Source: an uncultured Erysipelotrichaceae bacterium
Lineage (GTDB): Bacteria; Bacillota_I; Bacilli_A; Erysipelotrichales; Erysipelotrichaceae
Direction of reading: 5' to 3'
NCBI GenBank assembly: GCA_902782955.1
Contig: CACZPD010000164.1
Span: forward strand, 1-49,104
Length of the DNA stretch: 49,104 nucleotides
The notes under the pieces are model-generated. The model was given only the letters and a program-made list of their open reading frames with translations, was not told the origin of the DNA and did not search any database. Positions 1 to 8,487 of this stretch are shown piece after piece. Numbering within the stretch: position 1 is the stretch's first letter; every line of letters starts with the position of its first letter. The position numbers and the translations under genes were made by a program.

Positions 1-126
1 TACTACAACTGCGCCAGTGAAAAGGAACTGTTCATCGCCCAGGAGGCAGGGCATCTTGAGGAAACAGTGGATCCGCAGTACTATCAGACGATCTTCCGCT
101 TCATCAGGAAATATATACCCGAATAA
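1..126 (+). CDS. C-terminal end of an alpha/beta hydrolase (partial)
   Basis: The window opens inside a reading frame (frame 1) that ends at TAA 124-126 and gives 41 residues. The segment EAGHLEETVDPQYY followed by a short amphipathic helix (FRFIRKYIPE) resembles the end of alpha/beta hydrolases, where a Gly-His supplies the catalytic histidine and a helix closes the fold. The nucleophile and acid are outside the window, so the substrate cannot be judged. A rho-independent terminator follows directly, so this gene is not cotranscribed with ppdK. Confidence 0.55.
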   Translation, partial: YYNCASEKELFIAQEAGHLEETVDPQYYQTIFRFIRKYIPE

Positions 127-142
127 CATTCACGCATGATGA

Positions 143-171
143 AAGCGTGTATCACAGGATACATGCTTTTT
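143..171 (+). terminator. Rho-independent terminator after the hydrolase
   Basis: An 11-bp stem (AAGCGTGTATC at 143-153 with GATACATGCTT at 158-168, one G-U pair) closes a 4-nt loop and runs into a T-rich tract. It lies 17 bases after the hydrolase stop codon. Confidence 0.85.
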
Positions 172-202
172 GTATTTTAATGAAAAGTTTTTCATCCGCT
201 TA

Positions 203-231
203 TTGTTTATTAAATAAGGTTCAATTATAAT
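203..231 (+). promoter_or_regulatory. Sigma-A type promoter of ppdK
   Basis: TTGTTT (203-208) and a perfect TATAAT (226-231) are separated by 17 bases. Transcription would start near 238, leaving a 20-base leader that is mostly the AAGGAGG ribosome site at 247-253. Confidence 0.8.
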
Positions 232-257
232 TTTTATAGAATAATGAAGGAGGCTAT

Positions 258-3047
258 ATGGCAAAAAAATTTGTCTACAAATTCACCGAAGGTGATGGTA
301 CAATGCGTGAACTTCTCGGCGGAAAAGGTGCAAACCTCGCTGAAATGGCCGGTCTTGGACTGCCGGTTCCGATGGGATTTACAATTACAACAGAAGCTTG
401 CAACCAGTACTACGCTGACGGTGAAAAGATTAATGACGATATCATGGCACAGGTCGGAAAGAACCTGACATGGCTCGAAAAGGAAATGGGAAAGAAACTC
501 GGCGATCCGAAGAATCCTCTGCTCGTTTCCGTCCGTTCCGGTGCCCGTGCATCAATGCCAGGTATGATGGATACAATCCTCAACCTCGGTATTAATGACG
601 AAGTCGCAGCAGCAATGTCCGAAGCATCCAATAATCCAAGATTCGTATACGATTCCTATCGTCGTTTCGTTCAGATGTTCTCTGACGTTGTTATGGGACT
701 GTCCAAGAAGAGATTCGAAGTCATCATCGACGAACTGAAAGAAGAAAAAGGCGTTAAGCTCGACGTTGAACTCGACGCTGATGACATGAAGACTCTGACG
801 GCTAAATTCAAAGAATTCTACAAAGCGGAAAAGGGAGAAGATTTCCCGCAGGATCCGAAAGTTCAGCTCGAGCGCGCGATCGAAGCTGTATTCCGTTCCT
901 GGAATAATGAAAGAGCGATCTTCTACCGCCGCATGAACGACATTCCGAGTGACTGGGGAACAGCTGTAAACGTACAGTCCATGGTATTCGGAAACATGGG
1001 TGAAGACTGCGCTACCGGCGTATGCTTCACACGTAACCCGTCCACAGGTTCCAATGCTTACTTCTATGGTGAATACCTGATCAACGCACAGGGTGAAGAC
1101 GTCGTTGCCGGTGTCCGTACTCCGCAGCAGATTTCCAAGAAGGGTTCCCAGGAATGGGCAAAAGGCATGGGCATCTCCGAGAAGGAAAGAAAAGCTAAAT
1201 TCCCGTCTCTCGAAGAAAGCATGCCGGAAACATTTAAGGATCTCGATGATGTCCGTAAGAAACTCGAAGCTCATTACCATGACATGCAGGATATGGAATT
1301 CACCATCCAGAACAAGAGACTGTTCATGCTGCAGACACGTAATGGTAAGAGAACAGCAGCTGCTGCTCTCAAAGTTGCTGTAGACATGGTTGAAGAAGGA
1401 CTCGTTACTGAAGAGCAGGCTCTCCTGATGGTTGAACCGAAACAGCTCGATGACCTCCTCCATCCGACATTTGATCCGGCTGCCCTGAAAGCAAAACAGG
1501 GTGACATCATTGCCAAGGGTCTGGCAGCTTCTCCTGGTGCAGGAAGCGGTGCTGTCGTATTCACAGCAGCTGAAGCAAAAGCACAGTCCGAAGCAGGAAA
1601 GAAAGTTGTCCTCGTTCGTCTGGAAACATCTCCGGAAGATATCGAAGGTATGCATGTATCCCAGGCTATCGTTACTGTACGCGGCGGCATGACCAGCCAC
1701 GCAGCAGTCGTAGCACGTGGTATGGGCGCATGCTGTGTATCCGGCTGCGGCGACATTTCCGTCAATGAAGAAAAGAAAGAATTCACCGTTAACGGCGAAG
1801 TATTCAAGGAAGGCGATGTCATTTCTGTAGACGGCACATCCGGCTGTGTATACAGAGGCGAAATCAAGACTGTTCCGGCTACAATTTCCGGTAACTTCAA
1901 GAAGTTCATGGATTGGGCAGACCAGAGACGTGCTCTCAAGATCCGCACAAACGCTGATACACCGACAGATGCTGCAAGAGCAGTTGAATTCGGTGCTGAA
2001 GGTGTAGGCCTTGTCCGTACAGAACATATGTTCTTCAACAGCGCAGAAAGAATCAAAGCGATCCGTATGCTCTGTGTAGCACGCAACGATGAACAGCGTG
2101 CAAAAGCTCTCGCTGAACTCGAACCGTATCAGAGAGAAGACTTCTATGGAATTTTCGAGGCTATGAAGGGCCGCAGCGTAACGATCCGTCTGCTGGATCC
2201 GCCTCTGCATGAATTCCTGCCGAAGACAAAAGAAGAAGCGAAAGACGTTGCGAAAGACCTCGGCATCAAGATCAAGGACGTTGAAGCAGCTGCAGCTGAA
2301 CTGCATGAATTCAACCCGATGATGGGACACAGAGGATGCCGTCTTGACGTAACATATCCTGAAATCGGTAAGATGCAGGCTCGTGCTATCATCAATGCCG
2401 CTATCGACATCAACAAGAAACACAGAACATGGAAGCTCGTTCCTGAAATCATGGTACCGCTGGTCGGTGAACCGAAAGAGCTCGCTTATGTTGCGAACCT
2501 CGTAAAGGAAGCTGCTGACGAAGTGATCAAGGAAAGAAGAGCTAAACTCGAATACAAAGTCGGTACAATGATCGAAATTCCGCGTGCTGCACTGCTCTCC
2601 GGCGAAATCGCCAAGACAGCTGAATTCTACAGCTTCGGTACAAACGATCTGACACAGATGACATTCGGCTTCTCACGTGATGACGCAGGCAAGTTCCTGG
2701 GTGATTACTATGACAAGAACATCTATGAATCCGATCCGTTCGCACACGTTGATGAAAACGGCGTTGGCAAACTGATCAAGATGGCGGTAGAAGACGGAAG
2801 AGCTACACGCAAGGATATCCATCTCGGTGTCTGCGGCGAACACGGCGGCGATCCGGCTTCCATCGCATTCTTCAACAGTGTAGGCCTGGATTATGTATCC
2901 TGCTCACCGTATCGTGTACCGATCGCCCGTCTGGCTGCTGCTCAGGCTGCGATCAAACAGGGCAATGCTAAAAAAGTAGTTGCTCCTGCAAAAAAGACAG
3001 CGAAAAAAGCCGCTAAAAAACCGGCAAAGAAAGCTGCCAAGAAATAA
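258..3047 (+). CDS. ppdK: Pyruvate, phosphate dikinase with Lys/Ala-rich tail
   Basis: PPDK interconverts pyruvate, ATP and phosphate with phosphoenolpyruvate, AMP and pyrophosphate; in anaerobes it often works in the glycolytic or anaplerotic direction. The 929-residue product has the N-terminal nucleotide-binding region (GGKGANLAEM near residue 22), the swivelling phosphohistidine domain with GGMTSHAAVVAR (phosphorylated His about residue 481) and the C-terminal PEP/pyruvate TIM barrel with the catalytic Cys in GVCGEHGGDP. The usual PPDK end (RVPIARLAAAQAA) is followed by about 30 extra residues made almost only of Lys, Ala and Pro. The ATG at 258 has a strong SD at 247-253. A monocistronic unit is implied by its own promoter and terminator. 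The identification is firm; only the tail is unusual. Confidence 0.97.
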   Translation: MAKKFVYKFTEGDGTMRELLGGKGANLAEMAGLGLPVPMGFTITTEACNQYYADGEKINDDIMAQVGKNLTWLEKEMGKKLGDPKNPLLVSVRSGARASMPGMMDTILNLGINDEVAAAMSEASNNPRFVYDSYRRFVQMFSDVVMGLSKKRFEVIIDELKEEKGVKLDVELDADDMKTLTAKFKEFYKAEKGEDFPQDPKVQLERAIEAVFRSWNNERAIFYRRMNDIPSDWGTAVNVQSMVFGNMGEDCATGVCFTRNPSTGSNAYFYGEYLINAQGEDVVAGVRTPQQISKKGSQEWAKGMGISEKERKAKFPSLEESMPETFKDLDDVRKKLEAHYHDMQDMEFTIQNKRLFMLQTRNGKRTAAAALKVAVDMVEEGLVTEEQALLMVEPKQLDDLLHPTFDPAALKAKQGDIIAKGLAASPGAGSGAVVFTAAEAKAQSEAGKKVVLVRLETSPEDIEGMHVSQAIVTVRGGMTSHAAVVARGMGACCVSGCGDISVNEEKKEFTVNGEVFKEGDVISVDGTSGCVYRGEIKTVPATISGNFKKFMDWADQRRALKIRTNADTPTDAARAVEFGAEGVGLVRTEHMFFNSAERIKAIRMLCVARNDEQRAKALAELEPYQREDFYGIFEAMKGRSVTIRLLDPPLHEFLPKTKEEAKDVAKDLGIKIKDVEAAAAELHEFNPMMGHRGCRLDVTYPEIGKMQARAIINAAIDINKKHRTWKLVPEIMVPLVGEPKELAYVANLVKEAADEVIKERRAKLEYKVGTMIEIPRAALLSGEIAKTAEFYSFGTNDLTQMTFGFSRDDAGKFLGDYYDKNIYESDPFAHVDENGVGKLIKMAVEDGRATRKDIHLGVCGEHGGDPASIAFFNSVGLDYVSCSPYRVPIARLAAAQAAIKQGNAKKVVAPAKKTAKKAAKKPAKKAAKK

Positions 3048-3113
3048 TCTGATCTGATCAGATCCCGGAATGAAGCACATTGGTTTCATTTCCGACTAAT
3101 GCATTATACAAAG

Positions 3114-3146
3114 ACAGTCATCTCCATCCAGATGGCTGTTTTTTTA
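3114..3146 (+). terminator. Rho-independent terminator of ppdK
   Basis: ACAGTCATCT (3114-3123) pairs with AGATGGCTGT (3130-3139, one G-U) around a 6-nt loop, followed by seven more T residues. Confidence 0.88.
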
Positions 3147-3198
3147 TCCCGATTATGTCAAAAAAAGGGATATTTATCGTATTTTTTCCGAAAATGAC

Positions 3199-3227
3199 TT
3201 GCATTCACATCCGCAATGCGCTAATAT
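3199..3227 (+). promoter_or_regulatory. Promoter of the rimP-nusA-infB operon
   Basis: TTGCAT (3199-3204) and TAATAT (3222-3227) are separated by exactly 17 bases. The predicted start is near 3234, so the hairpin at 3241-3260 would be almost at the 5' end of the transcript. Confidence 0.75.
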
Positions 3228-3240
3228 TCTAACGGTAACG

Positions 3241-3260
3241 AGGAGTGCGAAAGCACTCCT
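3241..3260 (+). promoter_or_regulatory. 5'-end hairpin in the rimP leader
   Basis: A perfect 8-bp stem (AGGAGTGC with GCACTCCT) is capped by a GAAA (GNRA) tetraloop. No T-tract follows, so it is not an ordinary terminator. The stem includes an AGGAG sequence, while the true rimP ribosome site (GGAGGA, 3274-3279) lies 14 bases downstream. It may stabilise the message or bind a protein; the role is not shown by the sequence. Confidence 0.6.
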
Positions 3261-3281
3261 TATAACTTGTTTTGGAGGAAT

Positions 3282-3743
3282 ATGGACATTAAAAAACTGC
3301 AGGACCTGATCGAACCGGTCCTGGAAGAAATGGATATACGGTTATATGAAATGAAATGGATCCGGCAGAAGGAAACGATTCTTCAGATCGCTATTCTCCG
3401 GAAAGACGGAACGATGGATCTTGATACCTGCGCTGATGCGAGTGAAAGGATCAGTGAGCTGCTTGATGCCAACGATCCGATCGACAGTGAATATACGCTT
3501 GAAGTGTGCAGCCCCGGTGCTGAACGCGAGATCAGGGATCTGAGCGAACTGGATGTTATTAAGGATCCGTATGTATTCATCCGCCTGAAATCTCCTGTCA
3601 AAAAAATGACGGAGATCAAAGGTGAAGTAACTTCCCGGCAGAACGGTGTTCTGGTTCTGGAATATCGTGATAAGGCCGCCAGACGAACAGTGGAAATCAA
3701 TGAAGACAATATCGAGTTTATCCGCTTTGCGGTTAGGATCTAA
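3282..3743 (+). CDS. rimP: Ribosome maturation factor RimP
   Basis: RimP assists maturation of the 30S subunit. The 153-residue product has the two-part layout of the family: an alpha/beta N-terminal domain (MDIKKLQDLIEPVLEEMDIRL, with SEYTLEVCSPGAERE near residue 75) and an SH3-like C-terminal domain. The frame is open from a TTG at 3267, but that codon lies upstream of the GGAGGA site (3274-3279), so ATG 3282 is the chosen start. It is the first gene of the nusA operon and ends 14 bases before nusA, as in Bacillus and relatives. Confidence 0.93.
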   Translation: MDIKKLQDLIEPVLEEMDIRLYEMKWIRQKETILQIAILRKDGTMDLDTCADASERISELLDANDPIDSEYTLEVCSPGAEREIRDLSELDVIKDPYVFIRLKSPVKKMTEIKGEVTSRQNGVLVLEYRDKAARRTVEINEDNIEFIRFAVRI

Positions 3744-3757
3744 AGGAGATAAAAAGC

Positions 3758-5572
3758 ATGGAACTCAATTATAAAGAGATGATCAAGGCTCTCAGTGATG
3801 TGGAAGATCAGAGAAACATTCCCATGGAAGTGATCATCGAGGCATTGAAAGACGCGATGGCAAAAGCATATAAAAAAGATGCTGAATTAAGTGACATTGA
3901 TGTCATTGCCGAGATCAATGAAAAGAAAAAGACGATCGATCTTTTTCAGAATCTGACAGTTGTGGAAAATGAAAGTGATGTTGAGGATGACGAGCTTCAG
4001 ATCTCTCTGCATGACGCAAGAGAGTTTGTTCCGGACATCCAGGTAGGTGATATCTACAAACAGCCTATCGAGATCACAACGATGAGCCGTGCCGCTGCCA
4101 CCCTGGCCAGAAATGTCATGCGCCAGAAGATCCGTGAAGCGGAAAAAGTCGCTGTATATAACGAATACATTTCCCAGCTCCATGAAATGGTGCTTGGTAT
4201 CGTTGAATCCGTTAAGGAAAGATTTGCGCTTGTAAATCTTGGAAAAACTGTTGCCATGATGCCGGGCAGCGCCCAGATCCCGGGTGAACTGCTGACCGAA
4301 GGACAGAAGCTGCGTGTTGTGATCACCGATGTCAAGAAAGACACGAAAGGCTCACAGGTACTTGTATCACGCGGTGACGCTATGCTTGTCAGACGTCTTT
4401 TCGAAAAGGAAGTTCCTGAGATTTTCCAGGGTATTGTTGAGATCAAGGCAATTGCCAGAGAACCGGGCGAGAGAACAAAGATGGCTGTCCTCAGCCACAA
4501 CGCTGAAGTAGACCCGATCGGCGCGTGCATCGGTCCGAGAGGAAACAGAGTCCAGGAGATCATCGAAGAACTTCACGGTGAGAAGATCGATATCTTCCAG
4601 TGGAGCGATGATATTACGGAACTTGTCAAGAATGCTCTTGCGCCGGCTGATATCGTCGCTGTCGTACCGAACGAAAACAGCGATGATCTCATGGTTATCG
4701 TAGATGAAGACCAGCTTTCACTGGCAATCGGAAAACGCGGCAAAAACGCGCGTCTCGCTGTCAAACTGACAAACCATAAGATCGATATCAAGACAAGGGA
4801 AGATATCGAAGAGATGGGTCTTGACTATGACCAACTGCTGGTAGATGCGGCTAGAAGACGTGAAGAACTCAGAAGAGAACACGAAAGACGTGAGATCGAG
4901 CGTCTGAAGAAAGAAGCGAAGGAAGCTGAAGAACGCCGTCTTGAAGCTGCTGCGAAGCTTGTTGCCCAGAGCAAGGAGAAGAATGCCCAGTTCGAAGAAG
5001 AAGACATTATTCCTGAGGAAATGCAGGAACATGTCCAGGATATGATCCGCTACGAAATGGCGATGGAAACTGAAGCTGAAAAGACGGAAGCTCCGAAAGA
5101 AGAGGAAACAGTCACAGCGGCACCTGCTGAAGAACCTGTATCCGAACCGCAGGAAGAACCTGAAGTTCCGGAAGAGATCCAGGAAGAAGAACCTGAAGCT
5201 GATGAACCGCAGGAGGAAGTACAGGAACCTGTCGTTCAGAAGAGAAGACACGCCGATCTCGAAGATATGGCCAACAAGAGCACTTATGTCTCTGTCTTTG
5301 AAAAACTCGCGGATACTTCCAAACCGAAAGAACAGGAAAAATCGAGAAAGAAGAAGAAAAAGACGGATGATGATGAATACAAAGTCCGCAACAAAGATCT
5401 CGAGAAACAGCTCAAGCAGGAATACGCGATGGACAACAGGCCGATCTATACAGAAGAAGAACTGGCAGAGATCGAGGAACAGCAGCGCCGTGAAGAAGAA
5501 CGTGAATACGATATTGATTATGATGAATACGATGATTATGATCAGTATTATGACGACGAGGACAACATTTAA
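3758..5572 (+). CDS. nusA: Transcription factor NusA with long charged extension
   Basis: NusA binds RNA polymerase and modulates pausing, termination and antitermination. The first roughly 365 of 604 residues match the Firmicutes core: N-terminal RNAP-binding domain, S1 domain (VKERFALVNLGKTVAMMPGS), KH1 (GACIGPRGNRVQEI) and KH2 (LAIGKRGKNARLA). Bacillus NusA is about 370 residues, so some 235 residues are extra. They form a Lys/Glu/Arg-rich probable coiled coil (DAARRREELRREHERRE onwards), an acidic Pro/Glu segment, a basic KKKKK patch, and a very acidic Tyr/Asp end. This is not the E. coli type of C-terminal repeat. The stop codon TAA overlaps the rnpM ATG by one base, indicating translational coupling. 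Confidence 0.95.
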   Translation: MELNYKEMIKALSDVEDQRNIPMEVIIEALKDAMAKAYKKDAELSDIDVIAEINEKKKTIDLFQNLTVVENESDVEDDELQISLHDAREFVPDIQVGDIYKQPIEITTMSRAAATLARNVMRQKIREAEKVAVYNEYISQLHEMVLGIVESVKERFALVNLGKTVAMMPGSAQIPGELLTEGQKLRVVITDVKKDTKGSQVLVSRGDAMLVRRLFEKEVPEIFQGIVEIKAIAREPGERTKMAVLSHNAEVDPIGACIGPRGNRVQEIIEELHGEKIDIFQWSDDITELVKNALAPADIVAVVPNENSDDLMVIVDEDQLSLAIGKRGKNARLAVKLTNHKIDIKTREDIEEMGLDYDQLLVDAARRREELRREHERREIERLKKEAKEAEERRLEAAAKLVAQSKEKNAQFEEEDIIPEEMQEHVQDMIRYEMAMETEAEKTEAPKEEETVTAAPAEEPVSEPQEEPEVPEEIQEEEPEADEPQEEVQEPVVQKRRHADLEDMANKSTYVSVFEKLADTSKPKEQEKSRKKKKKTDDDEYKVRNKDLEKQLKQEYAMDNRPIYTEEELAEIEEQQRREEEREYDIDYDEYDDYDQYYDDEDNI

Positions 5573-5829
5573 TGCCCAGAAAAATTCCTATGCGACGTTG
5601 TGTTGCGACCGGTGAGCAGGTCCCTAAAAAGGAACTGCTCCGGATCGTAAAGACAAAGGAAGGTGAATTGTCTGTTGATCCGACAGGAAGAAAAAACGGA
5701 CATGGTGCCTATCTGAAAAAAGACCCGGAGGCTGTCAGGATCGCCCGTAAAAAAGGTTCCCTGGCACGCGCTCTTGAAACAGAGATCCCGGAAGAATTCT
5801 GGTCCGAGATCGAGGAAGCAATTAAATAA
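5572..5829 (+). CDS. rnpM: YlxR family RNA-binding protein (RnpM)
   Basis: This 85-residue protein has the YlxR signature RRCVATGEQVPKKELLRIV and the conserved GRKNGHGAYL motif. YlxR-family proteins bind RNA, and the Bacillus member has been described as a modulator of RNase P (RnpM). It starts at an ATG that overlaps the nusA stop and sits between nusA and infB as expected. The ylxQ (L7Ae-like) gene that usually follows in Bacillus is absent here; only 42 bases separate rnpM from infB. Confidence 0.93.
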   Translation: MPRKIPMRRCVATGEQVPKKELLRIVKTKEGELSVDPTGRKNGHGAYLKKDPEAVRIARKKGSLARALETEIPEEFWSEIEEAIK

Positions 5830-5871
5830 GTATTATCAGTTGGAAATGTAACAGAAAGTGGAGGTAGTGAT

Positions 5872-7725
5872 ATGGCAACAAAGAAAAAACCTGCGAAGAA
5901 ACCAAATCGCAGAAAACCGAATAACGGAAGAAGACCTGGCAGCGGCGGACCGCAGAACAGAAGGGCAGTTCCAGACATTCACGAGATCACTTTCACTGAA
6001 GGGATTACTGTAGCTGAACTGGCGGAGAAAGTCGGCCGTCAGTCCAGTGAAATTATCAAAGCCCTGTTCATGGAAGGCAAAATGGTAACCATCAACAGTC
6101 CTCTGGATGATGATACCGTTGAACTTGTATGTATGGGTTTTGATATTGAAGCTACAAAAGTAAAAGAACGTGAAGAGGACAGTCTGGAAATCGATGAACC
6201 GGATGATCCTTCCCTCCTCGTTGAAAGACCTCCGATCGTAACTGTCATGGGTCACGTCGACCATGGTAAAACAACACTCCTGGATACGATCCGTTCCACA
6301 CGTGTCGCTTCCGGTGAAGCGGGCGGCATTACCCAGCATATCGGTGCGTATCAGATCGAAGTGGCAGGACGTAAAGTCACTTTCCTGGATACACCCGGTC
6401 ACGAAGCGTTTACTGCAATGCGTGCAAGAGGCGCAGGCGTTACGGATATTGCAGTAATCGTCGTTGCGGCAGATGACGGTGTCATGCCGCAGACACGTGA
6501 AGCGATCGACCATGCCAGAGCGGCAGGTGTTCCGATCGTTGTCGCTGTAAACAAGATCGATAAACCGGATGCGAATCCGGACCGTGTCAAATCCGAAATG
6601 GCCGACCTCGGCATCATGCCGGAAGAATGGGGCGGAGATACTATCTTCGTGCCAACCAGCGCGCGTACAGGAGAAGGTATTGACGACCTGCTGGAAACAC
6701 TGCTGATCGTCGCTGATGTCAAGGAACTGAAAGCGAATCCGGACCGTGTTGCGAGCGGTACTGTCATTGAGGCAAAACTCGATAAGGGAAGAGGACCGGT
6801 TGCGACACTGCTTGTACAGAACGGTACAGTCCGTCAGGCTGAACCGGTCGTTGTCGGTACATGTTTCGGCCGAATCCGCCGTATGACGGATGAGAACGGA
6901 AATGAACTGAAGGAAGCGGGACCTTCCACACCGATCGAGATCATCGGTCTCAACGATGTACCTGAAGCGGGTGACCTGTTCCGTTCATTTGAAAATGAAA
7001 AAGACGCGCGTGCGATCGCTGAACGCCGTAAGAGAAGAAAGATCGAAGCAGACCGCCGCAAGACGAGCGCAATGAGTCTTGATGATCTTGCCGGACAGAT
7101 CGAAGCCGGTTCCATCAAGGAGATCCCGGTCATCATCAAAGCTGACGTCCAGGGTTCTGCGGAAGCTGTCCGCAGCAGTCTGGAGAAGCTGGAAGTTGCC
7201 GGTGTCAAGATCAACGTCATTCATAACACGGCAGGTGCGATCTCCGAATCTGATATCATGCTGGCGAGTGCTTCCAAAGCAATGATCATCGGTTTCAATG
7301 TACGTCCTGATGCACAGATCCGTAAGAAGGCTGAAGAAAGCGGTGTAGAGATCCGTCTGCACAATATTATCTATAAGGCAACCGAAGAAATGGAACTCGC
7401 GATGAAAGGTATGCTGGAACCGGTATATGAAGAAGTCATTATCGGTCAGGCAGAGATCCGTGAGATCTATAAGGTTTCCAAGATCGGAACGATCGGCGGC
7501 TGTATGGTAACGGACGGAAAACTGACATCCGGCTGTTCCGTCAGACTGATCCGTGAAGGTATCGTTATTTACAACGGTAAACTCGGATCCCTTCGCCGTT
7601 TCAAGGATGACGTCAGAGAAGTCGTCAGCGGATATGAATGCGGCATCACGATCGAGAATTTCAACGATATCAAGATCGGTGATACCATCGAAGCTTATGC
7701 GGAACAGGCAGTTCCGGTGGAATAA
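5872..7725 (+). CDS. infB: Translation initiation factor IF-2
   Basis: IF-2 is the GTPase that brings initiator tRNA to the 30S subunit and promotes subunit joining. The 617-residue protein has a short basic N terminus, the IF2_N helical domain ([21 protein letters not shown]), G1 GHVDHGKT starting at residue 127, G3 DTPGHEAF, G4 NKID and the C-terminal beta-barrel and fMet-tRNA-binding domains. It is shorter than B. subtilis IF-2 (716 residues), the difference lying in the variable N-terminal region. ATG 5872 has a GGAGG site 10 bases upstream. It is followed five bases later by rbfA. Confidence 0.97.
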   Translation: MATKKKPAKKPNRRKPNNGRRPGSGGPQNRRAVPDIHEITFTEGITVAELAEKVGRQSSEIIKALFMEGKMVTINSPLDDDTVELVCMGFDIEATKVKEREEDSLEIDEPDDPSLLVERPPIVTVMGHVDHGKTTLLDTIRSTRVASGEAGGITQHIGAYQIEVAGRKVTFLDTPGHEAFTAMRARGAGVTDIAVIVVAADDGVMPQTREAIDHARAAGVPIVVAVNKIDKPDANPDRVKSEMADLGIMPEEWGGDTIFVPTSARTGEGIDDLLETLLIVADVKELKANPDRVASGTVIEAKLDKGRGPVATLLVQNGTVRQAEPVVVGTCFGRIRRMTDENGNELKEAGPSTPIEIIGLNDVPEAGDLFRSFENEKDARAIAERRKRRKIEADRRKTSAMSLDDLAGQIEAGSIKEIPVIIKADVQGSAEAVRSSLEKLEVAGVKINVIHNTAGAISESDIMLASASKAMIIGFNVRPDAQIRKKAEESGVEIRLHNIIYKATEEMELAMKGMLEPVYEEVIIGQAEIREIYKVSKIGTIGGCMVTDGKLTSGCSVRLIREGIVIYNGKLGSLRRFKDDVREVVSGYECGITIENFNDIKIGDTIEAYAEQAVPVE

Positions 7726-7730
7726 AGATT

Positions 7731-8081
7731 ATGGCTACCATCAAACAGAAACGTCTTGAAGGGATTATAAGGAAGAATGTCAGTGACATCATCCAGTTTG
7801 GTGTAAAGGATCCGAATGTCGGATTCATCACCATCACAGATGTCAGTGTTTCCAAAGATCACAGCTATGCCACGATCTATGTCAGCTTCCTCGGCAAAGA
7901 GGAACGCGGCGCTGCCGGCATGAAGGCGCTTGAACGCGCAAAAGGATATATACGTTCCGAACTCAGCAAAAGGCTGTCTATCAGAAGATGTCCTGAACTC
8001 ATTTTCGAAATGGATGAAGCCATGAAATACGGTCAGCATATTGACGAGATCATCGCCAAGATCCATCAGGAAGAAGAATAG
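7731..8081 (+). CDS. rbfA: Ribosome-binding factor A
   Basis: RbfA binds the 30S subunit near helix 1 of 16S rRNA and acts in late maturation and cold adaptation. The 116-residue protein has the KH-like family pattern: RLEGIIRKNVSDIIQFGVKDP, then VSVSKDHSYATIYVSF, and the closing RRCPELIFEMDEAMKYGQHIDEI. It is the last gene of the nusA operon and is followed by a terminator. In many Firmicutes truB and ribF come next; here they are 9.1 kb away at 17208. Confidence 0.96.
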   Translation: MATIKQKRLEGIIRKNVSDIIQFGVKDPNVGFITITDVSVSKDHSYATIYVSFLGKEERGAAGMKALERAKGYIRSELSKRLSIRRCPELIFEMDEAMKYGQHIDEIIAKIHQEEE

Positions 8082-8091
8082 GAATCCTCTT

Positions 8092-8130
8092 ACCCGGTAA
8101 CCTGTTATTACAGGTGCCGGGTTTTTCTTT
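8092..8130 (+). terminator. Terminator of the nusA-infB-rbfA operon
   Basis: ACCCGGTAACCTGT and ACAGGTGCCGGGT form a long stem with one bulged base around TATT, followed by TTTTTCTTTT. It separates the operon from the secretion locus, for which no convincing promoter was found in 8131-8179, so the locus may depend on read-through or on a promoter of another class. Confidence 0.87.
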
Positions 8131-8179
8131 TCGGATTTTGACTTCTGCTGCGAATAAAAGGAGTAGGAGGTAAAACAAA

Positions 8180-8473
8180 ATGAGATCGATCAAAGTAGAA
8201 CCTGAGCAGCTGGAATCCTGTGCTGCCAGAATTGAAGAGAAAAATCAGGAGTATCAGAGAAACTGCTCAAATCTGTTTCAGGCCTGCGAAGCAATGAGCG
8301 CTGCCTGGCAGGGTGAAGACAATATTGCCTTCACCAATCAGATTGCGAAGTACCAGCCTGATTTTCAGCAGCTCGCTGTGCTCTGCGGGCAGTATGCGGA
8401 ATTTCTCCGCGCCGCCGCAAGAAGCTACCGGAGCACGCAGGATGAACTGATCGCACAGGCAGGAAGACTGTAA
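8180..8473 (+). CDS. WXG100 family protein (EsxA-like), first copy
   Basis: WXG100 proteins are about 100-residue helical hairpins secreted as dimers by type VII secretion systems. This 97-residue product has Trp43-Gln44-Gly45 at its midpoint between two predicted helices. Near the end it has Tyr83 followed by Gln at +4 and Asp at +5, so the classic YxxxD/E secretion motif is off by one. It contains four cysteines (14, 29, 36, 69), which is unusual for an exported WXG100. ATG 8180 has a GGAGG site. It heads the locus and is 14 bases from the second WXG100 gene, consistent with a heterodimer, although that is an inference. Confidence 0.85.
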   Translation: MRSIKVEPEQLESCAARIEEKNQEYQRNCSNLFQACEAMSAAWQGEDNIAFTNQIAKYQPDFQQLAVLCGQYAEFLRAAARSYRSTQDELIAQAGRL

Positions 8474-8487
8474 AGGAGGTATGAAAA

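Noticed and set aside
552..2423. A 623-codon open frame on the minus strand inside ppdK
   Set aside because: It is antisense to a certain PPDK gene, has no ribosome site and its translation is low-quality (Cys/Phe/His-rich), so it is a shadow of biased codon use.
3048..3100. GATCTGATCAGATC palindrome and GGAATGAA/TTTCATTTCC arms after ppdK
   Set aside because: The pairing is imperfect and no T-tract follows; the strong terminator at 3114-3146 explains the end of the transcript.
5202..5615. A plus-strand frame across the end of nusA
   Set aside because: It is the +1 frame of the charged NusA tail and gives an Arg/Asn/Lys-rich sequence without a start signal.
8131..8179. A TTGACT at 8138-8143 as -35 of the secretion locus
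   Set aside because: No acceptable -10 is found 16-18 bases downstream; the position would fall on the ribosome site region.
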